From assembly GCA_040772225.1 (NCBI GenBank), contig JAXGYO010000002.1, forward strand, positions 1,984,001 to 2,048,000: DNA of 64,000 bases, read 5' to 3'. The position numbers and the translations under genes are program-made. Below are positions 35,793 to 43,906 of this stretch, one piece after another; the stretch's first letter is position 1, and each line of letters opens with the position of its first letter. The notes beneath the pieces are model-generated. The model was not told where the DNA came from. It did no database searches and saw only the letters and a list, made by a program, of their open reading frames with translations. Origin of the DNA: JAAYED01 sp040772225. GTDB lineage: Bacteria > Chloroflexota > Anaerolineae > UBA1429.

Positions 35793-36626
35793 CTAGCCGC
35801 GTGCGTCGCGACGCTTTTGGCCCCGCAGGGCCTCTTGCCAGGCTGCTGCGAACAGGCCCGGGCCACGGTCCTCTTGCGTGTTGGCGTTCATCGTCGTCGC
35901 CGCTGCTGCCGGGGCTGTATCCTCGTTTGCCATGTCCTTCATGGTCAGCGAGATGCGGCGCCGATCGGTATCGATCTCCAGGATGCGTACCTCGACCTCC
36001 TGGCCCACCTCCACCACCTCACGGGGATGGTTCACATAGCCGCTGGAGAGTTGCGAGATGTGCAGCAGACCGTCGGTCTGCGCGCCAATGTCCACAAAAG
36101 CACCAAAGTCGACCAGTCGTACCACGCGACCGGTGAGCTCCTGCCCCGCCTTGAGTGCCTCGAGCGACTTTTTCGTCGTGCGCCCTGCCCCCGGGACGGT
36201 CAGGCTGATGCGATTCTTGTCCAGGTCTACCCTGCGAATCTGAACATCCAGCGTGTCGCCCACCTTGAGCGTCTTGTCAATACCTGCGCGCTGCAATGCA
36301 GAGATGTGCGCCAGGCCGTCACGGCCTACACCCAGGTCCACAAAGGCGCCGAACTCGACAATGTTACGGACGCGGCCGCGAAGCCGCATACCTTCTTTCA
36401 GTTCCTCGATCTCAGAGGGGCGACTCTCGGCCTTGACCGGCGTGCTCTCCTGCTCTGTCGACAGCGTCTCCGGCTCGGTTGCCGGTGCCGCCTGCTCTAT
36501 CGTCGGCGTCTCCGGCTCAGTTGCCGGTGTCGCCTGCTCTGTCGTCGGCGTCTCCGGCTCGGTTACCGGTGTCGCCTGATCTGCCTCTGGTTGGAGTTCT
36601 ATCCCAACCCTTTCCTCACTCGCCAT
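35793..36626 (-). CDS. Two-S1-domain RNA-binding protein
   Basis: A 277-residue protein. Residues 15-58 are a Glu/Thr/Pro repeat, then two S1 OB-fold domains: about 75-147 (GMRLRGRVRNIVEFGAFVDLGVGRDGLAHIS) and 161-232 (GQELTGRVVRLVDFGAFVDIGAQTDGLLHISQLS), each ending in the RISLT strand. It resembles a short ribosomal S1-like or general stress protein 13-type factor acting on mRNA or ribosomes. It has its own promoter and terminator. Confidence 0.87.
   Translation of the reverse strand: MASEERVGIELQPEADQATPVTEPETPTTEQATPATEPETPTIEQAAPATEPETLSTEQESTPVKAESRPSEIEELKEGMRLRGRVRNIVEFGAFVDLGVGRDGLAHISALQRAGIDKTLKVGDTLDVQIRRVDLDKNRISLTVPGAGRTTKKSLEALKAGQELTGRVVRLVDFGAFVDIGAQTDGLLHISQLSSGYVNHPREVVEVGQEVEVRILEIDTDRRRISLTMKDMANEDTAPAAAATTMNANTQEDRGPGLFAAAWQEALRGQKRRDARG
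36436..36577 (-). repeat. Three-copy 42-bp tandem repeat in the S1-domain gene
   Basis: Near-identical copies at 36478-36519 and 36520-36561, with a diverged copy at 36436-36477. Each encodes 14 residues of the form TEPETPTxEQAxPA, an acidic spacer before the first S1 domain. Confidence 0.82.
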
Positions 36627-36678
36627 GCCGTTCGATCCCCCTCACTAGTCTAGTAACGCTTTTCACATACCATCCTTG

Positions 36679-36707
36679 ATTATCGTCCATCCACAGCCCG
36701 CCGTCAA
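36679..36707 (-). promoter_or_regulatory. Promoter for the S1-domain gene
   Basis: On the minus strand: TTGACG (36707-36702), 17-nt spacer, GATAAT (36684-36679), about 45 nt upstream of the ATG. Confidence 0.58.
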
Positions 36708-36748
36708 ATGCCTTGAAGGTGCGCGAGATAGCCGTCTGCAGGGCGGAC

Positions 36749-37852
36749 TCACAGGCCGTTGGTGCCTTCCATGGCATAGCGTGTCAACTCGGCCACACTC
36801 AACTGCTCGATCCCAAGCTTGTCAAGGGTGCGGCCGCGCCGCCAATAGTCCGTCTGGTGGATGGTGCAGGCGATCCGGATGATGGCATCGATGCATTGCA
36901 CAGAGACGCCGTAGCGCTGGCCCAGCGCCGCGATGGGCACCAGGCTCATCGGGATGTCCTCAAAGACATAGCGGTGGTTCAGTGTCGAGGGCGCTTTGAT
37001 CCCGCGATAGCCCGGCTGGTTCTGGATCGCTGCGTACAGGCTCTCGCCGCTGGCGTCATAGGCCATTTTCAGCCATTCGAGGGCTGTACGCGCCCGAATG
37101 CCGATCGCGGCGGCGACGGTCACCCGCTCTCGATCGAGCTCCTCCAGCACCCGTGCCGTGGAAGGCGTCACGCCCTCCAGATAGAACTGGAACTCGCCGC
37201 GCGTGGACTCGATCCGGCCCGCGTTCAGCAACGTCAGCGCAGGGTGAAAGATCGCCCCCATGTTGTTCAGCCCCGTATGCAGCACGCTGGTGCCATCGAT
37301 GAACTGTGGGTAGGGCTCTGCCAGGGCGTCCAGGACATGGCCGGTGTCGCTGGCCGGCAACGCTGCCAGCGGTACGGTCTCCTTGATGCTGAACAGCCGC
37401 ACCTGAGCCGGACCGTCGGCGCGGCTGGCGTAGATCAGCGTCTCGGCCTCGGCCAGATATACCCTGGCCTCACATCCGCACTGGATCAGCACCTGCCGGA
37501 ACTCCATGCACCCGCCGGTGCGTCCGGGATGCAGCACAATGATTTGCTCGTCGCGCAGATGGGGCGCCAGCAGCCGCGCGATATCGGCGTGGGCGCTGCT
37601 CGGGACGACCACCATCAGGATGTCGCCTTCTGCCGCCTCCGCCGCATCGGAGGTCACCCGCTCCAGTTTCGCAAAGCCGCGCGGCCCGTCCTCAGCGCCG
37701 TACAGGTCCAGACCTCCCCGGCTGGCGATGGCCGAGATATTTAGAAAGGTGCGGTTGTAGAGCGTGACCGGGTATCCCATCAAGCTCAGGTGCGCGGCCA
37801 TTGCTCTGCCGCCATGGCCTGCGCCGATCACTGTGAAACGTTTCTCGGCCAT
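36749..37852 (-). CDS. NAD/NADP octopine/nopaline dehydrogenase family protein
   Basis: A 367-residue enzyme. The N-terminal Rossmann fold begins FTVIGAGHGGRAMAAHLSLMGYPVTLYNR (about 6-34), and the C-terminal helical opine-dehydrogenase domain includes the segment HTGLNNMGAIFHPALTLLNAGRIE with the family's conserved His and Asn. It would reductively join or oxidatively split an amino acid and a 2-oxoacid. It lies 24 nt after the B12-binding protein gene, with AGGAG before its ATG, so the two are probably one transcript. Substrate unknown. Confidence 0.87.
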   Translation of the reverse strand: MAEKRFTVIGAGHGGRAMAAHLSLMGYPVTLYNRTFLNISAIASRGGLDLYGAEDGPRGFAKLERVTSDAAEAAEGDILMVVVPSSAHADIARLLAPHLRDEQIIVLHPGRTGGCMEFRQVLIQCGCEARVYLAEAETLIYASRADGPAQVRLFSIKETVPLAALPASDTGHVLDALAEPYPQFIDGTSVLHTGLNNMGAIFHPALTLLNAGRIESTRGEFQFYLEGVTPSTARVLEELDRERVTVAAAIGIRARTALEWLKMAYDASGESLYAAIQNQPGYRGIKAPSTLNHRYVFEDIPMSLVPIAALGQRYGVSVQCIDAIIRIACTIHQTDYWRRGRTLDKLGIEQLSVAELTRYAMEGTNGL

Positions 37853-37876
37853 TGCTGGCTCCTTTGCTCTGTGTAC

Positions 37877-39511
37877 TTAACGGCTGAGACGGCTCAGCCG
37901 TTCCTGTTCGGACAGCGGTACGGACGTATCGGGATCCACCGCCACCCAGGCGCCGCGCGCATCCTCCCGGGCGACGATCGCGCCGCGCCCAAAGGGGTTG
38001 TTGCGCAGGTGCGGTGCGTCCAGGATGCCGGTCGTGACCGCCCGCGTGAGGGTGTCCACATCGGTCATCGGATCGGCGACGCCTGGCCTGGCCAACCCCG
38101 CAATGGTCTGGAGGGTCACCTGCGCCTCGGCCACCAACTCGGCGCGCCTTTCCGCCACCACGGGGTCGGCGGAAAGATCGGGCTGGCCGTGCAGCGCGTT
38201 TTCGATCGACCGGCGCGCCAGCTTGCAGGACTCGATGACCTCCGCGGCGCTGGCGGCATGCTGTGCCTCACAATATCCCACCACGTGCACGATGTGCGGT
38301 CGCAGCGCCATCTGCAGGTAGACGCTGGCCACCAGATGCGCCCGGGCGGCATCCTGGTCCTGGGGATAGCTGAGCAGGCCGGTGCGCGTCTGCCGCCAGA
38401 TGGAGAACTCTGGGCTCTGCAGGGGTGCGATCAGGTCCAGTGATGCCAGCATCCGTGCCAGGTCCATACCGTCGCCTAGATTGGGCGGGCTGTTGAACAT
38501 CAGCGGCACGATATAGTCCCGCACGCCGGCCGCTCTGGCGTTATAGGCCGCCAGGTAGGAGGCCACGCAAAAGATCACGTCCGGGGCGTCGCGCAGGCCC
38601 CAGTGATGGGCCTCGTTGGACTCTACGGGGATGTTCCGCACGCCGTGCCAGGCCATCAGCGCTTGATGCTGGGCGATGGACTCGCGCAGGGGCCAGGGTC
38701 CCCGGCCGTCCATCGCGTTGAACCAGTAGAGCGAGACCGCGCACCAGGCATTGTGAATGGTGTCCAGTTGCTCCTGCGCCAAACGCAGTAGATCGTCCGT
38801 GCCTGAGTAGGATCGCATGAGCGGGTAGTTGCCGCGACGGGTGGCCGCGTAGAGCGCGGCATAGTCCTCTGTGCTGCGTACGGGCACGCCGCCCGCGCCC
38901 CGGCGGCCGGGATCCTGGCGCTCCGGGTGGTAGTAGTTCTCCTGTGCGTCCTGGTCTGTGCCCAGAGAGACGACATCCAGAACGCGCGCCTCGGCGATCT
39001 CCTCGATCCCCACGCGGGTGGCCTCCAGATCGGGCAGGCCAAAGTGATGGCGCAGGATCGGATAGGGAGCCCGCCAGGCGATGCGCTCGATCGTGGTCTG
39101 TGGGTAGTTCTCCTCTCCCGCCTCTGTGTAACGCTCCCCCCGCAGATAGGCGGTGATGGCCTCGACAGGCTGGCTGCCGTCGAACACCGCCTCGAAAAAG
39201 CCCAGGGCCTGCGCCCGCTCAGCCACGGCAGGAGTGCCCCCAAAGGCGAAGCGCGTCCCCTGTGCATGCAGGTCATCCATCACCTCGGCGAACTCACCCA
39301 GCAGGCGCTCGCCATTCTCCGGGGTCAGGCGATAAGAGACCGCCACCAGGTCGGCGTCTTCAGCACGGGCGCGATCGAGGATGCGGGTGGCGGGCACGGC
39401 GGGTCCGAGAAACACGGTACGCCAGCCGGTGGCCTCTGCCAGCCGCAAAAAGTTCAGCACGCCGGCCACATGGACGCACTCGCCCAGGGCAGCAGCGACG
39501 ACGGTCTTCAT
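37877..39511 (-). CDS. Cobalamin-binding, methylaspartate-mutase-like protein
   Basis: A 544-residue protein. The first 125 residues look like a B12-binding domain: ECVHVAGVLNFLRLAEATGWRTVFLG, VAVSYRLT and FAFGGTP correspond to the DxHxxG, SxL and GG motifs, but the Asp of DxHxxG is Cys (CVHVAG). The remaining 400 residues resemble the TIM-barrel epsilon subunit of glutamate mutase (WFNAMDGRGPWPLRES, ESNEAHHWGLRDAPD, and the ending AVTTGILDAPHL...PLSEQERLSRL). This suggests a single-chain carbon-skeleton or amino mutase. The opine-dehydrogenase-like gene follows. No GlmL partner is adjacent. Confidence 0.75.
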   Translation of the reverse strand: MKTVVAAALGECVHVAGVLNFLRLAEATGWRTVFLGPAVPATRILDRARAEDADLVAVSYRLTPENGERLLGEFAEVMDDLHAQGTRFAFGGTPAVAERAQALGFFEAVFDGSQPVEAITAYLRGERYTEAGEENYPQTTIERIAWRAPYPILRHHFGLPDLEATRVGIEEIAEARVLDVVSLGTDQDAQENYYHPERQDPGRRGAGGVPVRSTEDYAALYAATRRGNYPLMRSYSGTDDLLRLAQEQLDTIHNAWCAVSLYWFNAMDGRGPWPLRESIAQHQALMAWHGVRNIPVESNEAHHWGLRDAPDVIFCVASYLAAYNARAAGVRDYIVPLMFNSPPNLGDGMDLARMLASLDLIAPLQSPEFSIWRQTRTGLLSYPQDQDAARAHLVASVYLQMALRPHIVHVVGYCEAQHAASAAEVIESCKLARRSIENALHGQPDLSADPVVAERRAELVAEAQVTLQTIAGLARPGVADPMTDVDTLTRAVTTGILDAPHLRNNPFGRGAIVAREDARGAWVAVDPDTSVPLSEQERLSRLSR

Positions 39512-39783
39512 GGATCATGCTCCTCTCATATCAGCATGAGGTGCCCGCCACCGGTGTGATCGCCGCACGTGCCAGTGTGCGTAATCGCCGGGAGCATCGC
39601 GGGCGGACCTCAGGAGGTGCGCGTGATCGTCCCCATCCTGAGATGACGATACGGGTACTGTGAAACCCCCGGAGGGTATCTGCGTATAGGGATCGCCGCG
39701 GCGGAATGGTCGCAACGGGTAGGTACAGCGCAGGGCCGAACGACGATGGGTGCGTGGCGGCATGCAAGCGGCCTGAGTCTTGT
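39512..39783 (-). other. Long predicted 5' leader of the B12-binding protein gene
   Basis: If the promoter at 39790-39818 is used, the mRNA has about 270 nt before the ATG. Several hairpins can form, including ATCGT/ACGAT enclosing CATC/GATG (around 39625-39655). No clear B12-box sequence was found by eye. It could carry a riboswitch or attenuator of unknown type. With 39784-39939 this makes the 428-bp stretch between the two divergent genes. Confidence 0.35.
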
Positions 39784-39789
39784 ATACAT

Positions 39790-39818
39790 AGTGTAGAGCG
39801 TGCAAAGCGCTGCGTCAA
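39790..39818 (-). promoter_or_regulatory. Candidate promoter for the B12-binding/opine dehydrogenase pair
   Basis: On the minus strand: TTGACG (39818-39813), 17-nt spacer, TACACT (39795-39790). Confidence 0.5.
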
Positions 39819-39873
39819 GCGTTTGAGCGCGACAAGGAAGGTGAGCACAGGCATACCCTTACGGGGCTTGCAC

Positions 39874-39902
39874 TTGACACACCCTGCGCAAGCCTCTAGA
39901 AT
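39874..39902 (+). promoter_or_regulatory. Promoter of the iron/oxidative-stress island
   Basis: TTGACA (39874-39879), exactly 17 nt, TAGAAT (39897-39902); close to the sigma-70 consensus and about 37 nt before the first gene of the island. Confidence 0.7.
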
Positions 39903-39939
39903 GTTGCCACGGTATCTGGCCCCGCCTCAGGGAGGTAAC

Positions 39940-40410
39940 TTGTCATACGAAGACATGACGCTGGAGGAAGTCATCCAGCTCGCCATGGAGCGCGAGGTGG
40001 AGGCACGCGATCTGTACCTCGGTGTTTTGGAGCAGGTGCAGGACGATGTTGTGCAGGGGTTGCTGAGGGAGTTGGCCGCCCAGGAGGAGGGCCACCGCCG
40101 TCGTTTGGAGGCCCTGCTCGCGTCCGGGACGCTGACCAGGCAGCTGGCCGCTGGCTCCCGTCCGGTTCAAGATCTGCATCTCACCGATCATCTGGTGGAG
40201 ACGCCCCTCGACGAGAACGCCGACGTTCAGCAGGTGCTGATCGCCGCCGGCAAACGCGAAGCGGGCAGTCACGCCCTGTACACCGCGCTGGCAGGCGTTG
40301 CGGTCGATGCTGAGATCGCCAACCTGTTCGATTATCTCGCCGCTCAGGAGTTGGAGCACAAACAGCGCGTCGAGCGGCTCTATGAGGACCTTTTTTATCG
40401 CGAGAACTAG
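39940..40410 (+). CDS. Ferritin-like (rubrerythrin-type) diiron protein
   Basis: A 156-residue four-helix protein without a rubredoxin domain. Diiron ligand patterns appear as EREVEARDLY, AQEEGHRRRLE, KREAGSHALY and AQELEHKQRVE. Likely role: peroxide reduction or iron handling in the cytoplasm. The start is a TTG at 39940 with GGGAGGT just before it; the ATG six codons later lacks a ribosome site. It is first in an operon with rubredoxin, its probable electron donor. Confidence 0.83.
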   Translation: MSYEDMTLEEVIQLAMEREVEARDLYLGVLEQVQDDVVQGLLRELAAQEEGHRRRLEALLASGTLTRQLAAGSRPVQDLHLTDHLVETPLDENADVQQVLIAAGKREAGSHALYTALAGVAVDAEIANLFDYLAAQELEHKQRVERLYEDLFYREN

Positions 40411-40426
40411 AACGAGGAGAGTGAAG

Positions 40427-40588
40427 ATGGCCAAGTGGGAGTGCCTGGTGTGTGGATACATTTACGATCCCGAAGTGGGGGATCCCGATAACGGCATCAA
40501 GGCCGGGACCGCCTTTGAGGATCTGCCGGAGGACTGGGTCTGCCCGGAGTGCGGCGCCGGCAAGGACATGTTTGAGGAAATGGCCTGA
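40427..40588 (+). CDS. Rubredoxin
   Basis: A 53-residue protein with both iron-binding knuckles, CLVCGY (6-11) and CPECGA (39-44), and the usual YDPEVGDPDNGI and FEDLPEDWVCP segments. It carries one electron at a time to rubrerythrin-type peroxidases. ATG 40427 has AGGAGAG upstream. A terminator-like hairpin follows. Confidence 0.96.
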   Translation: MAKWECLVCGYIYDPEVGDPDNGIKAGTAFEDLPEDWVCPECGAGKDMFEEMA

Positions 40589-40615
40589 GGCTTTACCGAA
40601 GGTCGAGGTACGTCA

Positions 40616-40670
40616 AGGCGGCCCCGGCTCAGGCCCCGCAGGGGGCCGGGTCCGAGGCCGCCTCTTTGTT
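40616..40670 (+). terminator. Terminator or attenuator after rubredoxin
   Basis: AGGCGGCC (40616-40623) pairs with GGCCGCCT (40656-40663) around a second inner GC-rich stem, then CTTTGTT. It may only partly block read-through into the flavoprotein gene. Confidence 0.62.
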
Positions 40671-40695
40671 GCAAGCTCGCCCTTGAGGAGTGCTG

Positions 40696-41964
40696 ATGCA
40701 AGTCGCCATCATCGGGAACGGTGTGGCCGGCGTGACGACGGCTCGGTATGTGGCCGAGCGGGACCCCGCGATTGAGATCACTATCTACAGCCGGGAGCCC
40801 TACCCCTATTATCCGCGGCCCCGCCTGATCGACTTTGTCGCGGGCGATGTCTCGCTGGATGGCATGCCGCAGTACGACGGGGCCTGGTATGCTCGCCGGG
40901 GTATTGAGACCTGTCTCGATTGCGAGGTCACAGCCATCGATCCGGCGGGCCACAGGCTGACCCTATCCACAGGCGAGCAGCACACCTACGACAAGCTGGT
41001 GCTTGCCACAGGCGCATCCAGTTACATTCCGCCCATCGTGGGGATCGATACGCCCGGAGTCTGTGCCTTGCGCACGCTGGGCGATGCGGTGCGGTTGAGC
41101 CAGGATGCGCATGCCTGTGACAGGATTGTGATTCTGGGCGGGGGCTTGCTGGGGCTGGATTCGGCCGTCTCCCTGACGCACTATGATGTAGACATCACCG
41201 TGGTGGAGGCGTTGCCGCGGCTGTTGCCGCGCCAGCTGGATCGCGAGGGTGCGGAGTTGCTCCAGCACCTGATTGAGGCGCGGGGCATCCGTATTATCAC
41301 CGGCGACCTCTGCCTGGAGATCCTGGGCGAGGGCCGCGTGGAGGGCATCCGGCTCAAGAGCGGGATCTCATTGGAGGCTTGCCTGCTGCTCATCTCGGCC
41401 GGGGTGCGATCCAACATCGCGCTCGCAGCAAAGGCGGGGCTGGCCTGTAACCGGGGCATTGTCGTGAACGACCGAATGCAGACGACCGACCCGGCTATCT
41501 ATGCGGTCGGCGACTGTGCCGAGTTCGAGGGGCGCGTCTGGGGCATTATTCCGGCGGCGCTGGCCCAGGCCCGTGTCGCGGGTTTACAGGTCGCTGGCGC
41601 GACGGATGTGCTGTATGCGGATATCGTTCCCAGCACAACGCTCAAGGTGTCGGACATCGATCTGACCTCTCTCGGCGAGGTGAACCCCGAAGGCGACGGC
41701 TACCAGGAGTATCGTTTTCTGGACGAGCCGCACGGGATCTATAAAAAGGTTGTCGTTCGTGATGGCAAGGTCGTGGGCGCTATCCTGCTGGGTGATCGTA
41801 CGGATCTTCAGGCAGTGAACCGGCTGGTATCGCAGGGCATCGACGTTGCGGCGGTGGCGGAGCAAATGCTCACCCGCGATTTCGATCTTGCTGGCTGGGT
41901 CAAAGCCCAGGGCCTGACAGCGCCCCGGCACCCTGCGCCGGGCACTCGCGTCACGGGCCAATGA
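40696..41964 (+). CDS. FAD/NAD(P)-dependent oxidoreductase, rubredoxin-reductase-like
   Basis: A 422-residue flavoprotein with two nucleotide-binding folds: FAD site IGNGVAGVTTARYV (about 6-19), NAD(P) site ILGGGLLGLDSAVSL (about 147-161), and the second FAD motif PAIYAVGDCAEFEG (about 270-283). The C-terminal 110 residues form the dimerisation part. It resembles the reductases that feed rubredoxin or the N-terminal part of NirB. Downstream of rubredoxin and before the encapsulin cargo, it probably reduces rubredoxin from NAD(P)H. GAGGAG precedes ATG 40696. Confidence 0.88.
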   Translation: MQVAIIGNGVAGVTTARYVAERDPAIEITIYSREPYPYYPRPRLIDFVAGDVSLDGMPQYDGAWYARRGIETCLDCEVTAIDPAGHRLTLSTGEQHTYDKLVLATGASSYIPPIVGIDTPGVCALRTLGDAVRLSQDAHACDRIVILGGGLLGLDSAVSLTHYDVDITVVEALPRLLPRQLDREGAELLQHLIEARGIRIITGDLCLEILGEGRVEGIRLKSGISLEACLLLISAGVRSNIALAAKAGLACNRGIVVNDRMQTTDPAIYAVGDCAEFEGRVWGIIPAALAQARVAGLQVAGATDVLYADIVPSTTLKVSDIDLTSLGEVNPEGDGYQEYRFLDEPHGIYKKVVVRDGKVVGAILLGDRTDLQAVNRLVSQGIDVAAVAEQMLTRDFDLAGWVKAQGLTAPRHPAPGTRVTGQ

Positions 41965-41993
41965 TTCCACTATAGTTACGTCCAGGAGGCGAT

Positions 41994-42968
41994 ATGGACA
42001 AGCAAGCGATCATTGAAATGTTACGGGCCGATATGCGCGGCGAGCACCAGGCGATCATCCAGTATCTGAATCACGCCTATTCGCTGGAGGAGAGCGGTGT
42101 CGCCCCCGATATTGAGGCCATCGCCCGGGAAGAGATGCGCCATCTCGACTGGCTCGCCGATGCCATCACGGAGCTGGGCGGTGATCCGGACATGTCCCGC
42201 GACGAGCCCGATCTGACGCTCGCCGGGGCACGTGAACAGATGCTCAAGGATATCGATCTGGAGCAGCAGGCGATCGACCAGTACCGCCAGCACATGGAGG
42301 CCATCGATGACCCCGGCATCCGGCGGTTGCTGGCGCGCATCGTCCATGATGAAGAGTCGCACCAGGGAGAGTTCCGCGACTATGCGGAGCGCTTTGCAGA
42401 GCAGGACGTCGCGCCAGAGTCGGGCGAGGGGGTGCCTACACGGGTGGCGCAGATGCTGAACCGTGGCGTCGGGCATGAATACACCGTGATCCTGCAGTAC
42501 CTGTTCCATTCCTTTGTGAGCGAGGACTGCGAGGAGCAGGAAGAGCTGCAAAACGCTGCGATCAACGAGATGCAGCACATGGGCTGGCTGGCTGAGGAGC
42601 TACAGGAGAACGGGACGCAGCCCCGGTATGAGCATGATGAGCTCTTCCTGACCCGCGACCCTGTGGCGAACCTCGAGGCGGATATTGCGGTGGAGGACGA
42701 GGTCACGCGCATGTATTCCACGCAGATACCCGAGCTTACCTCGGAGGAACTGCAAAAGCTGCTGCGCCGCGTGCGCGATCACGAGATCTACCACGCCGAT
42801 GTCTTCCGCGACCTGCTCAAGGAGGCGCGCGAGCGCCAGGGCGCACAGGCGGCAGAGGCCCCGGAGGCTGAGGCCAGCTGCGCCGAGCCGCAGCCTGAGC
42901 CATCTGAGGATACCCGGCCGCCGGCGGGGGCACCTCCCGTGCCGCCCATCGGCAGCCTGAAAAAGTAA
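41994..42968 (+). CDS. Tandem ferritin-like protein with encapsulin cargo-loading tag
   Basis: A 324-residue protein containing two ferritin-like four-helix domains in one chain. Domain 1 (about 1-135) shows GEHQAIIQY, EEMRHLDWL, LEQQAIDQY and DEESHQGEF. Domain 2 (about 148-282) shows GHEYTVILQY, NEMQHMGWL, VEDEVTRMY and DHEIYHADVF. A Pro/Glu/Ala-rich linker (283-318) leads to the C-terminal IGSLKK, which matches the GSL-type targeting peptides of family 1 encapsulin cargo. The encapsulin shell gene starts 35 nt downstream. Likely role: iron oxidation and storage, or peroxide removal, inside the shell. AGGAGG precedes ATG 41994. Confidence 0.88.
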   Translation: MDKQAIIEMLRADMRGEHQAIIQYLNHAYSLEESGVAPDIEAIAREEMRHLDWLADAITELGGDPDMSRDEPDLTLAGAREQMLKDIDLEQQAIDQYRQHMEAIDDPGIRRLLARIVHDEESHQGEFRDYAERFAEQDVAPESGEGVPTRVAQMLNRGVGHEYTVILQYLFHSFVSEDCEEQEELQNAAINEMQHMGWLAEELQENGTQPRYEHDELFLTRDPVANLEADIAVEDEVTRMYSTQIPELTSEELQKLLRRVRDHEIYHADVFRDLLKEARERQGAQAAEAPEAEASCAEPQPEPSEDTRPPAGAPPVPPIGSLKK

Positions 42969-43003
42969 GTCATCCCATATTGCCAGCAAAGTAGGAGGTC
43001 GAG

Positions 43004-43780
43004 ATGAGTGACTATTTGATGCGCGATGACGCACCGCTGACCGAGGCGCAGTGGAAGGCTGTGGATGGCATGGTCGCCACCGTGGTGACCAAGAATCTGG
43101 TGGGGCGCAAGCTCCTGGAGGTCGTAGGCCCGCTCGGGTGGGGCGTAGAACGGGTCCCTGTGAACAGCTTTGCCAAGGACGATGATGGCGCATTCGTAGC
43201 CGCCACAGAGGCCACGTACATTGAGCTCGTAACCAAGAGCATCCCGTTCAAGCTGCATATGAAGGACCTGGTCAAGGCCGAGCAGACGCCCTTCAGCCTG
43301 GATCTGGGTGCCGTGGCCAGCGCAGCGACGGAGCTGGCGGGCAAAGAAGATAAGTTTGTGCTTGGCACACTCATCGAGAATGCAGCCAACGGCGAAATGG
43401 GCGATTGGTCGCAGGTCAATGGCCCCTTTACCGCGATAGCCAAAGCGCAGGCAGATCTGAGGGCCCAAGGTTTCGATGGCCCCTATGCCCTGGTGGTCAA
43501 CTTTGGCACCTATGCGCGGCTGGCGAGCCTGATGATGCATGGCCAGCGCGAGCTCAAGCTCGTCGAGAGCCTGGTTGAGGCGGGCATCTTCCGCTCGCCG
43601 GCGGTTGATGAGGGAAAGGCGCTGCTGGTCGATCCGGCCAGCTGGAACGCCGATCTGGTCGTTGGCCAGGACATCGCCACCGCGTTTCTGGGGAACGAAG
43701 GCCTGGACTTGAGCTTTCAGATCCTCGAGACCATCGCCTTGCGCATCAAGCGCGCAGGGTGCGCGGTTCTGCTCAAGTAG
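43004..43780 (+). CDS. Encapsulin shell protein (family 1, HK97 fold)
   Basis: A 258-residue protein matching family 1 encapsulins (linocin M18-like). The N-terminus MSDYLMRDDAPLTEAQW and helix VTKNLVGRKLLEVVGPLGW are typical; the E-loop region spans about 45-80; the C-terminal part GLDLSFQILETIALRIKRAG is also characteristic. Sixty or more copies form a protein nanocompartment in the cytoplasm that packs proteins bearing a C-terminal tag. Here the cargo is the tandem ferritin-like protein just upstream. No phage genes are nearby, which argues against a capsid. AGGAGG precedes the ATG. Confidence 0.93.
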   Translation: MSDYLMRDDAPLTEAQWKAVDGMVATVVTKNLVGRKLLEVVGPLGWGVERVPVNSFAKDDDGAFVAATEATYIELVTKSIPFKLHMKDLVKAEQTPFSLDLGAVASAATELAGKEDKFVLGTLIENAANGEMGDWSQVNGPFTAIAKAQADLRAQGFDGPYALVVNFGTYARLASLMMHGQRELKLVESLVEAGIFRSPAVDEGKALLVDPASWNADLVVGQDIATAFLGNEGLDLSFQILETIALRIKRAGCAVLLK

Positions 43781-43817
43781 CGAAACGCTGCTATCCGGGC
43801 ATCAGATGATCGCTATA

Positions 43818-43848
43818 GGCCTGCCCCGGCGTTTGCCGGGCGCAGGCC
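43818..43848 (+). terminator. GC-rich hairpin after the encapsulin gene
   Basis: GGCCTGCCCCGGC (43818-43830) pairs with GCCGGGCGCAGGCC (43835-43848) across a GTTT loop with one mismatch. It has no T tract, so it may act as an attenuator or mRNA stabiliser between shell and KorAB genes. Confidence 0.5.
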
Positions 43849-43849
43849 G

Positions 43850-43889
43850 TTGGCCCCGGATGGGGTCCATTGGCCCCATATGGGGCCGA
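43850..43889. repeat. Two tandem palindromic 20-mers upstream of korA
   Basis: Copies at 43850-43869 and 43870-43889 both begin TTGGCCCC and each is an inverted repeat; the second contains the perfect palindrome GGCCCCATATGGGGCC (43872-43887). Only 6 nt separate them from the korA ribosome site, suggesting a double operator. Confidence 0.6.
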
Positions 43890-43906
43890 AACAGCAGGAG
43901 GTACAA

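Noticed and set aside
39512..39783. Cobalamin riboswitch
   Set aside because: No B12-box or paired flanking helices were recognised by eye; left as an unassigned leader.
39515..39805. Small minus-strand frame in the leader of the B12 protein gene
   Set aside because: No ribosome site, odd composition, and it overlaps the predicted promoter.
43004..43780. Encapsulin as a prophage capsid protein
   Set aside because: No portal, terminase, tail or integrase genes nearby, and a tagged cargo gene is directly upstream.
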